A stretch of DNA of 16,823 bases from an uncultured Olsenella sp. (GCA_959598545.1 CAUGFC010000036.1:1-16823), one strand, 5' to 3'; counted from the stretch's first letter, positions 1 to 7,934 are shown. The notes: a model not told the origin generated them from the sequence alone. Numbers and translations: made by a program.

Positions 1-1161
1 CTCTCGGGCCTGGAGAGCTACTACGAGGACGTCCTTCTCGGCACGGACGGCGAGATGATCTTCGAGACCGGCCTCGACGGGACGCCCATCGCGGGCGGCG
101 CCACGCAGATCACGCCGGCGAAGGACGGCACGGACCTCGTCATCTCGCTCGACATCGACCTCCAGGAGGTTGCCGAGAGCGTCATCGCCGAGGCGGCCAA
201 GACCTTCGAGGCCGAGTCCGGCTCGGTCATGGTCACCAACCCCCGGACCGGCGAGATCCTCGCCGCCTGCTCCACGCCCCTCGCCGACCTCGAAGACCTG
301 ACGGACGCCTCGGCCCTCAACCTCAAGGCCGTCTCGAACTCCTACGAGCCCGGATCGGTCTTTAAGGTCCTCACGACCTCGATCGGCATCGAGGGGGGCT
401 TCTTCACCGAGGACACCGTCTACACCGTCCCCGCCGAGGTGAAGGTCGGCGACGACTACGTCACGGACGTGGACGACCGCGACTACACGATGGACATGAG
501 CGTCAAGGAGATGCTCTCCCGCTCGTCCAACACCGCCATGGCGCTGCTCGTCCAGGACGTCATGGGCGCCGACGCCTTCGCCGAGGGGGTCGCCCGCTTC
601 GGCATCGGCGAGACCACCGGCATCGACTTCCCCGGCGAGTCCGCCGGCATCGTCCGCACGCGCGAGCAGTACGACGGCTCGACCGCCGGCTCCATGGCCT
701 TCGGCCAGGGCCTCGCCGTGCCCATGGTCCAGATTGTGCGCGCGTTCGGCGCGGTCGCCAACGGCGGCGTGCCGACGACCCCGCACTTCCTCGTCTACAA
801 GGGCGAGGAGGAGGTCTCGTGGCCGGAGGGCGAGCGCATCATCTCCGAGGAGACCGCCGCGCAGGAGATCGACATGATGCGCGCCGTCATGACCGAGGGC
901 ACCGGCGCCGGCTGCCAGGTCGACGGCTACGACTTCGCCGGCAAGACGGGCACGGGCGAGCAGGCCGACGAGGACGGCGGCTACCTCGAGAACTCCTTCG
1001 TCTCGTCGCTGTGCGGCTTCGCCAACGCCGACGACCCGGAGCTGCTGCTCTACGTCGGCCTCAACCACACGCCCTACCACTCGTCCGACTCCTCGGGCCG
1101 GGCGTTCAAGGAGATTGCCGAGCATGCCGTGTCGATCATGGGCATCCAGCCCGCGTCCTGA
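1..1161 (+). CDS. ftsI: Class B penicillin-binding protein (peptidoglycan transpeptidase), 3' part
   Basis: Septal peptide cross-linking enzyme (FtsI/PBP2-like) that acts outside the membrane with FtsW. The reading frame is open from base 1, so the N-terminal cytoplasmic part, membrane anchor and most of the dimerisation domain lie upstream of the window. 386 codons remain. The first residues (LSGLESYYEDVLLGTDGE) match the end of the PBP dimerisation domain. All three transpeptidase motifs are visible: SVFK with catalytic Ser at fragment residue 119 (nt 355-366), SSN at 175-177 (nt 523-531) and KTGT at 315-318 (nt 943-954). FGQGLAVPMVQ is the usual conserved stretch before KTGT. The protein stops shortly after the catalytic domain, so there are no PASTA repeats. 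murF follows after 13 nt. Position at the head of a dcw cluster favours ftsI over an elongation-type PBP2, but the fragment alone cannot prove it. Confidence 0.93.
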   Translation, partial: LSGLESYYEDVLLGTDGEMIFETGLDGTPIAGGATQITPAKDGTDLVISLDIDLQEVAESVIAEAAKTFEAESGSVMVTNPRTGEILAACSTPLADLEDLTDASALNLKAVSNSYEPGSVFKVLTTSIGIEGGFFTEDTVYTVPAEVKVGDDYVTDVDDRDYTMDMSVKEMLSRSSNTAMALLVQDVMGADAFAEGVARFGIGETTGIDFPGESAGIVRTREQYDGSTAGSMAFGQGLAVPMVQIVRAFGAVANGGVPTTPHFLVYKGEEEVSWPEGERIISEETAAQEIDMMRAVMTEGTGAGCQVDGYDFAGKTGTGEQADEDGGYLENSFVSSLCGFANADDPELLLYVGLNHTPYHSSDSSGRAFKEIAEHAVSIMGIQPAS

Positions 1162-1174
1162 TGGGAGCAAACCG

Positions 1175-2614
1175 ATGTTTCGCATGAGCGTTGAGGACAT
1201 GGCGAGGGTCACGGGGGCGACGGTCCTCGGCGTGGGCTCGCGCCCCGTCTGCGGGGAGGTCGTGATCGACTCCCGCGCCGCGGGGGAGGGTTCCCTGTTC
1301 GTCGCCTTCGTCGGCGAGCAGGTCGACGGGAACGCCTACCTCGCCCCCGCCGCCCGCGCCGGCGCCGCCGCCGTCGTGGCGACGCGCGACGTGGACGAGA
1401 CAGTCGCCGCCGAGGTCGCCGCCTGCGGCTGCGCCCTGCTGCGCGCCGAGGCCGACGACGGCGAGGAGTTCATGCTGCGCCTGTCCGGCGCCTGGCGCGA
1501 GGCCCACCCCGAGTGGGTCGTCGTGGGCGTGACGGGCTCGGTGGGCAAGACCACGACCAAGGAGATGCTCGCGGCCGCCGTGGGCTCCCAGCGCCGCTGC
1601 CACGCCACGCGCGGCAACTTCAACAACCTGATCGGCCTGCCGCTCACGCTGCTGTCCGCCCCGGACGACGCCGAGGTGCTGGTCTGCGAGCTCGGCATGA
1701 ACCACCTGCACGAGATCGACCGCCTCGCGGCCGCCTGCCGCCCCACGCTCGCCTGCATCACCAACGTGGGCACGAGCCACATCGGTCTTCTCGGCAGCCG
1801 CGAGAACATCGCCCGGGCCAAGGCGGAGGTCGTCTCCGGCATGCGCGCCCACGGCAAGATCCGCCCGGCGCTCGCCCTCACCTCCTCGGGCGACTACACG
1901 CCGTTCATCGCCGACGGCTTCGCCCGCCCGGCGGGCGTGGACGTCCTGACCGTGGGGCGCGGCGAGGGGGATGAGGTGCGCCTCGTCTCCTGCACCCTCG
2001 ACGGCGAGGGTCGCGCCACGGCTGAGCTCGCCGCCTCCGACGGCTGGCGGGGGAGCGTCCGGCTGCCCATGCCCGGCCGCGCCCCGGTGGACGACCTCAT
2101 GCTCGCCGTCGCGCTCGTCGGGCGCCTCGGCCTCGACCGCACCACCGCGCTCGAGGCGATCGCGGCCATGGGCCACACGCAGATGCGCCTCGACGTCGCG
2201 CAGGCCCCCTCGGGCGCCCGCCTCATCGACGACTCCTACAACGCCGCCCCGTCCTCCATGGCGGCCTCCCTCGACGTGCTCTCCCAGATGGCCTGCGAGG
2301 GCCGCCGCATCGCGGTCCTCGGCGAGATGGGCGAGCTCGGCGACAACGCGTCGCGCCTCCACGGCTACGTGGGCGCCTACGCCGCCGCCAAGGGCGTCGA
2401 CCTGCTCGTCCTCGTCGGCGGCGCGCTCGCCGACGAGATGGCCGAGGCCGCGCGCACGATGGGCCTGTCCGAGGACGCCATCGAGCGCTTCGCCACGGTC
2501 GAGGAGGCGACGTCCGTCATGGTCCCGGTGCTCGCGCCCGGCGACCTCGTGCTCGTGAAGGCGTCGCGCGCCGCGCGCCTGGACCAGTTCGTGAAGGGAG
2601 CGCTCGCCCGATGA
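1175..2614 (+). CDS. murF: UDP-N-acetylmuramoyl-tripeptide--D-alanyl-D-alanine ligase
   Basis: Cytoplasmic ATP-dependent Mur ligase that adds D-Ala-D-Ala to the UDP-MurNAc-tripeptide, the last soluble step of the pentapeptide precursor. The product is 479 aa, the normal family length. The P-loop GVTGSVGKTTTKEML starts at residue 118 with Lys125. NFNNLIGLPLTLL, ELGMNH, ITNVGTSHIGLLGS and DDSYNAAPSSM are MurF-type signatures of the central and C-terminal domains. The start at 1175 is chosen because GGGAG at 1163-1167 sits 7 nt upstream; an ATG at 1184 is a weaker alternative. The frame extends further upstream to 1115 but overlaps ftsI there without support. The stop codon overlaps the mraY start (ATGA at 2611-2614), implying translational coupling. 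No murE lies between ftsI and this gene, unlike many actinobacterial clusters. Confidence 0.96.
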   Translation: MFRMSVEDMARVTGATVLGVGSRPVCGEVVIDSRAAGEGSLFVAFVGEQVDGNAYLAPAARAGAAAVVATRDVDETVAAEVAACGCALLRAEADDGEEFMLRLSGAWREAHPEWVVVGVTGSVGKTTTKEMLAAAVGSQRRCHATRGNFNNLIGLPLTLLSAPDDAEVLVCELGMNHLHEIDRLAAACRPTLACITNVGTSHIGLLGSRENIARAKAEVVSGMRAHGKIRPALALTSSGDYTPFIADGFARPAGVDVLTVGRGEGDEVRLVSCTLDGEGRATAELAASDGWRGSVRLPMPGRAPVDDLMLAVALVGRLGLDRTTALEAIAAMGHTQMRLDVAQAPSGARLIDDSYNAAPSSMAASLDVLSQMACEGRRIAVLGEMGELGDNASRLHGYVGAYAAAKGVDLLVLVGGALADEMAEAARTMGLSEDAIERFATVEEATSVMVPVLAPGDLVLVKASRAARLDQFVKGALAR

Positions 2615-3642
2615 TCGGAAACCCCGCCTATCCCACCTACCAGGTATTCCTTGCCGTCGGCATCGCCGCGCTCGTGACGGCGCTCGTCATGCCGCTCTTC
2701 ATCCGGCTCATGCGCCACGAGGGCGTGGGCCAGCAGGTGCGCGCCGACGGCCCCCAGGGCCACCTCGTCAAGCAGGGCACGCCCACGATGGGCGGCATCG
2801 TGATCCTGCTCGGCGTGGTCGTGACCTGCGCGCTGCTCGGCGAGTGGACGCACGGCCTCGTCCTGGCCATGGCCGCGACGCTGATCACCGGTTCGCTCGG
2901 CCTGCTCGACGACATCGAGAGTGTCGCCCACGGCCGTTCGCTCGGCCTCACGCCGTCCCAGAAGATGGCCGGCCTCATCCTCATCTCCGTCGCGTTCTGC
3001 CTCGTCGCGGTCAACGTCTGCGGGATCTCGCCGCTTGTGCGCTTCCCGGGTGGCTTCGCCCTCGACCTCGGCGTGCTCACCACGACCCTCGAAGTCGGCG
3101 GCGCGACCGTCGCCGTGCCCTGGCTCTACCTCGTCTTCGTGTTCCTGCTCATGGCCGGCCTCTCCAACGCCGTCAACCTGACCGACGGCCTCGACGGCCT
3201 CGCGGGCGGCTGCACGATGGTCGTCATGCTGTTCATGGCCATGGTCGCCTTCCGCTACGACGAGCTCGACCTCGCGATCTTCGCCGCGTCGATCGCGGGC
3301 GCCTGCGTGGGCTTCCTCTGGCACAACTGCTACCCCGCCTCCATCTTCATGGGCGACACCGGCTCGCTCGCCCTGGGCGCCGCCTTCGCCGCCCTCGCGG
3401 TGCTCACCGAGACCGAGGTGACCTCGCTCATCATGGGCGGCCTGTTCATCGCGGAGGCCCTCTCCGTCATGATCCAGGTCGTCAGCTTCAAGCTCACCGG
3501 ACGCCGCGTGTTCCTCATGGCGCCGATTCACCACCACTTCGAGAAGATGGGCTGGAAGGAGAACAAGGTGGTCGTCCGCTTCTGGATCGTCTCCGCCGCC
3601 TTCGCCGCCCTGGGCTTCGCGCTCTACTTCCAGCTCGGTTAG
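2611..3642 (+). CDS. mraY: Phospho-N-acetylmuramoyl-pentapeptide transferase
   Basis: Polytopic membrane enzyme that transfers phospho-MurNAc-pentapeptide from UDP to undecaprenyl phosphate, making lipid I at the inner membrane face. The product is 343 aa with many hydrophobic segments, as expected. Signatures seen are KQGTPTMGG (residues 54-62), the first catalytic Asp pair D100-D101, NLTDGLDGLAGG (189-200), FMGDTGSLALG with Asp249, and the PIHHHFEKMGW loop with H307-H309. The residues after the Asp pair read DDIES, whereas the common form is DDYxK, so the basic residue is replaced by Ser. The start ATG overlaps the murF stop by four bases, and AAGGGAG at 2594-2600 is the likely ribosome-binding site, 10 nt upstream. 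Its product is the substrate of MurG, encoded two genes downstream of murD. Confidence 0.97.
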   Translation: MIGNPAYPTYQVFLAVGIAALVTALVMPLFIRLMRHEGVGQQVRADGPQGHLVKQGTPTMGGIVILLGVVVTCALLGEWTHGLVLAMAATLITGSLGLLDDIESVAHGRSLGLTPSQKMAGLILISVAFCLVAVNVCGISPLVRFPGGFALDLGVLTTTLEVGGATVAVPWLYLVFVFLLMAGLSNAVNLTDGLDGLAGGCTMVVMLFMAMVAFRYDELDLAIFAASIAGACVGFLWHNCYPASIFMGDTGSLALGAAFAALAVLTETEVTSLIMGGLFIAEALSVMIQVVSFKLTGRRVFLMAPIHHHFEKMGWKENKVVVRFWIVSAAFAALGFALYFQLG

Positions 3643-3654
3643 GAGCGTGCCAGA

Positions 3655-5082
3655 ATGACCGTCACCCCTCAGAATCATCTCGGGAACGTCGCCGTGCTCG
3701 GCCTCGGCCGTACCGGCGAGGCCGCCGCGCGCTACCTCTGCGCGCTCCTCGGCTCGCGCGTCGACTCCGTCACCGTCTTCGGGGGCGCTGCCTCCGAGCC
3801 GGGCGAGGGGACCCGCGCGCTCGAGGCTCTCGGCGCGCGCGTGGTGTGCGGCACGGACGAGGTGACCGGCAGCTTCGACCTCGCCGTCGCCTCCCCGGGC
3901 ATCCCCGACTCGTCACCGTTCTTCTCGGCCGCCCGCGCCTGCTCGGCGGAGGTCGTCGGTGAGCCGGAGCTCGCGTGGCGCGAGAGCCCCGAGCGCTGGG
4001 CCGCGGTCACCGGGACCAACGGCAAGACCACCACCACCTCCCTGCTCACGCACCTGCTCCGCGAAGGCGGCCTGGACGCCGTCTCCGTGGGCAACATCGG
4101 CACGCCCGCGATTCAGGCGCTCGGCGATCGCGGGGCGGACGCCTGGCTCGTCGCGGAGCTCTCGAGCTTCCAGCTCGCCACGACGCGCCTTCTGCACCCG
4201 CGCGCCGCGATCGTGCTCAACGTCACGCCCGACCACCTCGAGTGGCACGGGACGATGGAGGCGTACGCGGCCGCCAAGGAGCGCGAGCTCGCCAACCTCG
4301 ACGCGGGCGACCTCGCCGTGGTCTCCGTCGACGACGGCTTCTGCCGCGCCATGGCGGAGCGCGCGGAGGCTCGCGGCCTGCGCGTCTGCCGCCTCTCCGT
4401 CGAGTCCGAGCCGACCTCGCCCTGCGCCGCCTTCCTACGCGGCGAGACCCTCGTCGTGCGCCTGGACGGCGCGGAGCACGCGCTCGTCGACGCCGGCGAT
4501 CTCAAGATCGTGGGGCGCTACAACGCGGAGAACGCGCTCGCGGCGGCCGCCGTGGCGCTCGAGCTCGGCGTCGCCGAGAAGGACGTGCGCTCCGGGCTCG
4601 GGTCCTTCTCGCCGATCGAGCACCGCGTGGAGCCGGTCGCCACGGTCCGCGGCGTCCGCTACGTGAACGACTCCAAGGCCACGAACACCGACGCCGTGGA
4701 GAAGGCCCTCACGGCCTTCGCGCCGGGGTCGGTGGTACTGCTGCTCGGCGGCCACGACAAGGGGACCGATCTCTCGTCGCTCGCCGCCGCCGTCCGCGGG
4801 CGCTGCCGCGCCGCCGTCTGCTACGGCGAGGCGGGGGAGCGCATCGCCTCCGCGCTCGAGGCCGTGCCCTCCGACCTGGCCGTCCTGCGCGCCCCGCACC
4901 TGCGCGAGGCGTTCGCCGCCGCCTCCGCCGAGGCGCGGCCCGGCGAGACGGTGCTCCTCTCGCCCGCCTGCTCGTCCTTCGACGAGTTCTCCAACATGGG
5001 GGAGCGCGGGCGCCTGTTCAAGGGGCTCGTCCGCGAGCTCGCCGAGAAGGCCGACGCCGCCCCGGCGGCGCAGGGGGAGTAG
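3655..5082 (+). CDS. murD: UDP-N-acetylmuramoyl-L-alanine--D-glutamate ligase
   Basis: Cytoplasmic Mur ligase that adds D-Glu to UDP-MurNAc-L-Ala. The product is 475 aa, slightly long for the family. An N-terminal Rossmann-like part begins NVAVLGLGRTGEAAARYL. The P-loop is AVTGTNGKTTTTSLL with Lys124 (nt 4024-4026). Then follow GNIGTPA, ELSSFQL, LNVTPDHLEWHG, the C-terminal domain motifs VNDSKATNTDA and LLGGHDKGTDL, and SPACSSFDEFSNMGERG, all diagnostic of MurD. AGGAG at 3641-3645 overlaps the mraY stop and lies 9 nt before the ATG, which fixes the start. Only 12 nt separate it from mraY and 1 nt from ftsW, so it is co-transcribed with both. One exact copy of the window's recurring 12-mer lies inside this gene at 4602-4613, read there as Ser-Phe-Ser-Pro. 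Confidence 0.97.
   Translation: MTVTPQNHLGNVAVLGLGRTGEAAARYLCALLGSRVDSVTVFGGAASEPGEGTRALEALGARVVCGTDEVTGSFDLAVASPGIPDSSPFFSAARACSAEVVGEPELAWRESPERWAAVTGTNGKTTTTSLLTHLLREGGLDAVSVGNIGTPAIQALGDRGADAWLVAELSSFQLATTRLLHPRAAIVLNVTPDHLEWHGTMEAYAAAKERELANLDAGDLAVVSVDDGFCRAMAERAEARGLRVCRLSVESEPTSPCAAFLRGETLVVRLDGAEHALVDAGDLKIVGRYNAENALAAAAVALELGVAEKDVRSGLGSFSPIEHRVEPVATVRGVRYVNDSKATNTDAVEKALTAFAPGSVVLLLGGHDKGTDLSSLAAAVRGRCRAAVCYGEAGERIASALEAVPSDLAVLRAPHLREAFAAASAEARPGETVLLSPACSSFDEFSNMGERGRLFKGLVRELAEKADAAPAAQGE
4602..4613 (+). repeat. 12-mer GTCCTTCTCGCC, copy inside murD
   Basis: Exact copy of the recurring 12-mer, within murD codons GGG TCC TTC TCG CCG. These are preferred codons here, so this copy may be due to codon use alone. 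Confidence 0.45.
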
Positions 5083-5083
5083 C

Positions 5084-6574
5084 ATGGCCCGTCCCTCGGC
5101 ATCCAGAGGCGCCTCCCGCGCCGCGCGCGAGCGCTCCGGCCGCTCGGTCTTCGGGGTCCCCGAGCGCTTCATGCGCCCGCGCCTCGTGCTCGTCGCGGCG
5201 GTGGCGTGCCTGGTGGGCTTCGGCGCGCTCATGGTCTTCTCGGCGTCGTCCGTCTCGGCCATGAGCACCACCGGCGACGCCGCCTACTACCTCAAGCGCG
5301 AGCTCGTCTTCATCGCACTCGGAGCGGTGGTCGCCGTGGTGCTCGCCCGCATCGACTACCACTGGTGGGTGCGCCGGCTGCTCATGCCCATCTGGGTGGT
5401 CACGGCCGGCATGCTCCTGTTCGTGCTGGTCGCCGGCACCGACAACGACATGGGCGCGTCCCGCTGGATCGACCTCGGATTCTTCGACCTCCAGCCCTCC
5501 GAGTTCGCCAAGATGACGATCATCTTCACGGCCGCCAACCTCGCGGAGCGCTACTACGAGGAGGGCTCGCTCGACCTCTCGTCGTTCTGGAAGCTCCTCG
5601 CGGCGGGCGTGGGCGTGCCCCTGCTCCTCATCCTCCTGCAGCCCGACAAGGGCACGACCATGGTCCTGGGCCTCACGCTGCTCGTCATGGGCTACCTCGC
5701 GGGCATGCCCCGCGGGCTTCTCGCCGGCGTGCTGGTGCTCGGCGTGGTGGGCCTGTTCGTCGTCTCGGTGCGCGACGCCTACTCGCTCGAGCGCCTGCAG
5801 GCCATGATCGATCCCTGGTCCGACCCGTTCGACAAGGGCTACCACCTCATCCAGGGCTTCTACGCCTTCGGGTCGGGCGGCCTGTTCGGCGTGGGCATCG
5901 GATTCTCGCGCCAGAAGTACTCGTATCTGCCGATGGCCCACAACGACTTCATCTTCGCCGTGATCGGCGAGGAGTGCGGCCTGGTGGGAACCCTCGGCAT
6001 GCTCGCCGGCTTCGCGGTCTTCACGTGGGCGGGGCTCGAGATCGCCCGGCGCGCGCCCGACTTCGCGGGGCGCCTCGTGGCCGCGGGCTGCACGTCGCTC
6101 GTGATGATCCAGCTGCTGCTCAACGTCTCCGGCGTGCTCGGCCTCTTCCCGCTGTCGGGCAAGCCGATCCCGTTCGTGAGCTACGGCGGCTCGTCCATGA
6201 TCGCGAGCCTGATGATCGTCGGCATGATCGCGTCCGTCTCCGTGCACTCCAGGCTCCCGGAGACCGAGCACGACGACGCGCGCCGCAGCTGGCGGCAGGT
6301 CGACGCGGGCCCGGGGGAGTCGCCGGCGCCCGGACTCTCGTTCGTCGGCGAGGCGGCCCCGCGCTCGCGGCGCGGCCGGGACCTCGCACCGGGGGACACC
6401 GGCGACCTGGGCGCCGCGCGGACGACGAAGGCCGCGCCGAGCCGCGCCCGCGGCGGCGGCCTGAAGGTCGTCCAGGGCGGCGGCTCGCGGGGCGGCCGCG
6501 CGCGGATCGACCTCGGCCCGAGCGCGGCCGACCGCCTGCGCGGGCGCAACGGCGGCGGGGCGCGTCGTCGCTAG
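5084..6574 (+). CDS. ftsW: Septal peptidoglycan glycosyltransferase FtsW (SEDS family)
   Basis: SEDS-family lipid II polymerase of the divisome, partner of the FtsI-type PBP at the left of the window. The product is 496 aa: a short basic cytoplasmic N-terminus, then about ten hydrophobic segments from residue 33 to about 387. Signatures are VFSASS (51-56), GASRWIDLGFFDLQPSEFAK, the PWSDPFDKGYHLIQG loop, and AHNDFIFAVIGEE, in which Asp288 aligns with the Asp considered catalytic. PFVSYGGSS ends the core. The usual LPEAHTDFIF has Met instead of Glu here (LPMAHNDFIF). Residues 391-496 form a low-complexity tail; its last ~55 residues are Arg/Gly-rich and should be cytoplasmic and disordered. The start lies 1 nt after the murD stop; GGGGGAG at 5073-5079 leaves a short 4-nt spacing, consistent with coupling. 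RodA is the alternative family member, but the context favours FtsW. Confidence 0.94.
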   Translation: MARPSASRGASRAARERSGRSVFGVPERFMRPRLVLVAAVACLVGFGALMVFSASSVSAMSTTGDAAYYLKRELVFIALGAVVAVVLARIDYHWWVRRLLMPIWVVTAGMLLFVLVAGTDNDMGASRWIDLGFFDLQPSEFAKMTIIFTAANLAERYYEEGSLDLSSFWKLLAAGVGVPLLLILLQPDKGTTMVLGLTLLVMGYLAGMPRGLLAGVLVLGVVGLFVVSVRDAYSLERLQAMIDPWSDPFDKGYHLIQGFYAFGSGGLFGVGIGFSRQKYSYLPMAHNDFIFAVIGEECGLVGTLGMLAGFAVFTWAGLEIARRAPDFAGRLVAAGCTSLVMIQLLLNVSGVLGLFPLSGKPIPFVSYGGSSMIASLMIVGMIASVSVHSRLPETEHDDARRSWRQVDAGPGESPAPGLSFVGEAAPRSRRGRDLAPGDTGDLGAARTTKAAPSRARGGGLKVVQGGGSRGGRARIDLGPSAADRLRGRNGGGARRR

Positions 6575-6580
6575 TCCGTC

Positions 6581-6592
6581 GTCCTTCTCGCC
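6581..6592 (+). repeat. 12-mer GTCCTTCTCGCC, copy in ftsW-murG gap
   Basis: Exact copy of a 12-base sequence found five times in the window. It begins 6 nt after the ftsW stop codon, the same offset as the copy after ftsQ. The surrounding bases (6575-6600) are C-rich and G-poor, which could suit Rho loading if transcribed, but that is inference. Confidence 0.6.
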
Positions 6593-6596
6593 ACCT

Positions 6597-6627
6597 CGCG
6601 CCAGCCTCGGTTAGAAAACGGCTCGCG
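6597..6627 (+). other. Bulged hairpin in ftsW-murG gap
   Basis: The segment can fold as CGCG-(cc)-AGCC-(tcg)-GTT, loop AGAA, AAC-GGCT-CGCG: eleven base pairs in three helices interrupted by two bulges on the 5' side. No T-tract follows, so it is not a standard intrinsic terminator. It might limit read-through from ftsW or be part of the murG control region. Visible complementarity only. Confidence 0.3.
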
Positions 6628-6648
6628 TCCCCGTCGGCCGCCCTGCGC

Positions 6649-6654
6649 TAGGAT
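6649..6654 (+). promoter_or_regulatory. Possible -10 element upstream of murG
   Basis: TAGGAT fits the actinobacterial principal-sigma -10 pattern (TANNAT) and lies 33 nt before the murG start. No good -35 hexamer is visible 16-18 nt upstream (the bases there are C/G-rich), so the promoter would be weak or activator-dependent. Its sequence resembles the boxes proposed before murC, ftsZ and sepF. Confidence 0.35.
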
Positions 6655-6687
6655 AGGGTGACTGACAGCGGACGGACGGAGGACGGC

Positions 6688-7815
6688 ATGGCCGAGAAGC
6701 ACCTTGAGGTGGCAATCGCGGCGGGAGGCACGGCGGGGCACATCAACCCGGCGCTCGCGCTCGCGGAGGAGCTGCGCGACCGCGGCCATCACGTGAGGTT
6801 CTTCGGGCAGACCGCCAAGCTCGAGGGGCGGCTCGTCCCCGAGGCGGGCTTCGAGCTCGTGCCGGTCGTAGTCTCCGGCTTCGACCGCTCTCGCCCCTGG
6901 ACGCTCGCGACCTCGCTCTACCGCATGCGCCGGGCGCAGTCGCAGATCGCGCGGCTCTTCTCGGAGCAGGGCGCGCCCGACGTCGCCGTGGGCTTCGGAG
7001 CCTACGTCGAGATGGCGCTGCTCAACTGCTGCCACCGCCTCGGCGTCCCCTACGTGCTCCACGAGCAGAACTCGGTGCCGGGTCTCGCGAACAAGGCGCT
7101 CGCGCCGCACGCCTCGCGCGTGTGCATCTCCGTCCCGGCGGCCCGCGCCGCCTTCGCGCACGAGGGCCGCGCCGCCCGCGAGGTCGTCCTCACCGGCAAC
7201 CCCGTGCGCCGCAGCGTCGTGAACGCCAGCCGCGACGAGGGCCGCGCCGCCTTCGGCGTCGAGCCGCACGAGACGATGCTCCTGGTCTTCGGCGGCTCGC
7301 TCGGCGCCGCGCACATCAACGAGGGCGTCGGCCGCCTCAAGGGCGAGCTGCTCTCGCGCGAGGGCCTCGTTGTCGTGCACTCTACGGGTGCCGACGGCTT
7401 CGACGAGACAGTCTCGGCGCTGGCGCTCACCCCCGAGGAGCAGATCCGCTGGCGCGTGATGCCCTACATCTCCAACATGGGCCAGGCGCTCGCCGCGGCC
7501 GACCTCGTGCTCTCCCGCGCCGGCGCCTCGTCGATCGCGGAGATCGCCGCCGTGGGCGTGCCGAGCCTGCTCGTGCCCTACCCGCACGCCACGGCCGACC
7601 ACCAGACCACCAACGCGCGCTTCCTCGTGGACGCCGGGGCCGCCGAGCTGCTTGCGGACGAGAGGATCGACGCGCCCGAGTTCGCCTCGACGCTGCTCGG
7701 GCTCCTCGACGACCCCGGCCGCCGCGCCGCCATGCGCGAGGCCGCGCTCGCGCTCGCCCAGTCCCGGGCCGCCGCGAGCCTCGCCGACGAGGTGGAGCGC
7801 GCCGCTGGCCTCTAG
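6688..7815 (+). CDS. murG: UDP-GlcNAc:lipid I N-acetylglucosaminyltransferase
   Basis: Peripheral inner-face membrane GT-B glycosyltransferase that adds GlcNAc to lipid I to form lipid II. The product is 375 aa, normal length. The N-terminal glycine loop GGTAGHINPALALA begins at residue 13. VGFGAYVEMAL, VLHEQNSVPGLANKAL with H125-E126, TGNPVRR, and the second glycine loop FGGSLGAAHIN (201-211) follow, then SRAGASSIAEI and PHATADHQTTNA, which bind UDP-GlcNAc. GGAGG at 6678-6682 lies 5 nt before the ATG at 6688; the in-frame GTG at 6658 has no such site. The GGTAGH and GFGAY forms carry Ala where Gly is commoner. The gene stands alone between gaps of 113 and 168 nt, so it may be expressed from its own promoter as well as by read-through. 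Confidence 0.96.
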   Translation: MAEKHLEVAIAAGGTAGHINPALALAEELRDRGHHVRFFGQTAKLEGRLVPEAGFELVPVVVSGFDRSRPWTLATSLYRMRRAQSQIARLFSEQGAPDVAVGFGAYVEMALLNCCHRLGVPYVLHEQNSVPGLANKALAPHASRVCISVPAARAAFAHEGRAAREVVLTGNPVRRSVVNASRDEGRAAFGVEPHETMLLVFGGSLGAAHINEGVGRLKGELLSREGLVVVHSTGADGFDETVSALALTPEEQIRWRVMPYISNMGQALAAADLVLSRAGASSIAEIAAVGVPSLLVPYPHATADHQTTNARFLVDAGAAELLADERIDAPEFASTLLGLLDDPGRRAAMREAALALAQSRAAASLADEVERAAGL

Positions 7816-7860
7816 CTCGCCTGAGCCGCACGCAGAATCGAGAGGGGCCGTGCCGCCCGC

Positions 7861-7885
7861 CGTCCTCAACCCACGCGTGAGGACG
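7861..7885 (+). other. Perfect 8-bp hairpin in murG-murC gap
   Basis: CGTCCTCA (7861-7868) and TGAGGACG (7878-7885) are exact reverse complements separated by 9 nt. The right side overlaps a palindrome CACGCGTG (7872-7879). No T-run follows. It could be an RNA stem at the murG 3' end or a DNA operator; the sequence does not decide. Confidence 0.4.
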
Positions 7886-7897
7886 CGGAGGGAGTGT

Positions 7898-7909
7898 GTC
7901 CTTCTCGCC
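7898..7909 (+). repeat. 12-mer GTCCTTCTCGCC, copy in murG-murC gap
   Basis: Exact copy of the recurring 12-mer, 82 nt after the murG stop and just before a terminator-like hairpin. It could pair as the 3' arm of a stem with GCGGAGGGA immediately upstream (about 7885-7893), leaving one bulged T, but the other copies do not show an equally good partner. Confidence 0.6.
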
Positions 7910-7913
7910 GGGA

Positions 7914-7934
7914 GGCCCGGGCGCGGGCCCTTTT
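7914..7934 (+). terminator. Possible intrinsic terminator between murG and murC
   Basis: GGCCCG (7914-7919), loop GGCG, CGGGCC (7924-7929), then C and TTTT (7931-7934). A fully GC 6-bp stem with a short T-tract is the form of an intrinsic terminator, though four Ts is short. It would end or attenuate transcription leaving murG, directly ahead of the promoter-like box for murC. Confidence 0.45.
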
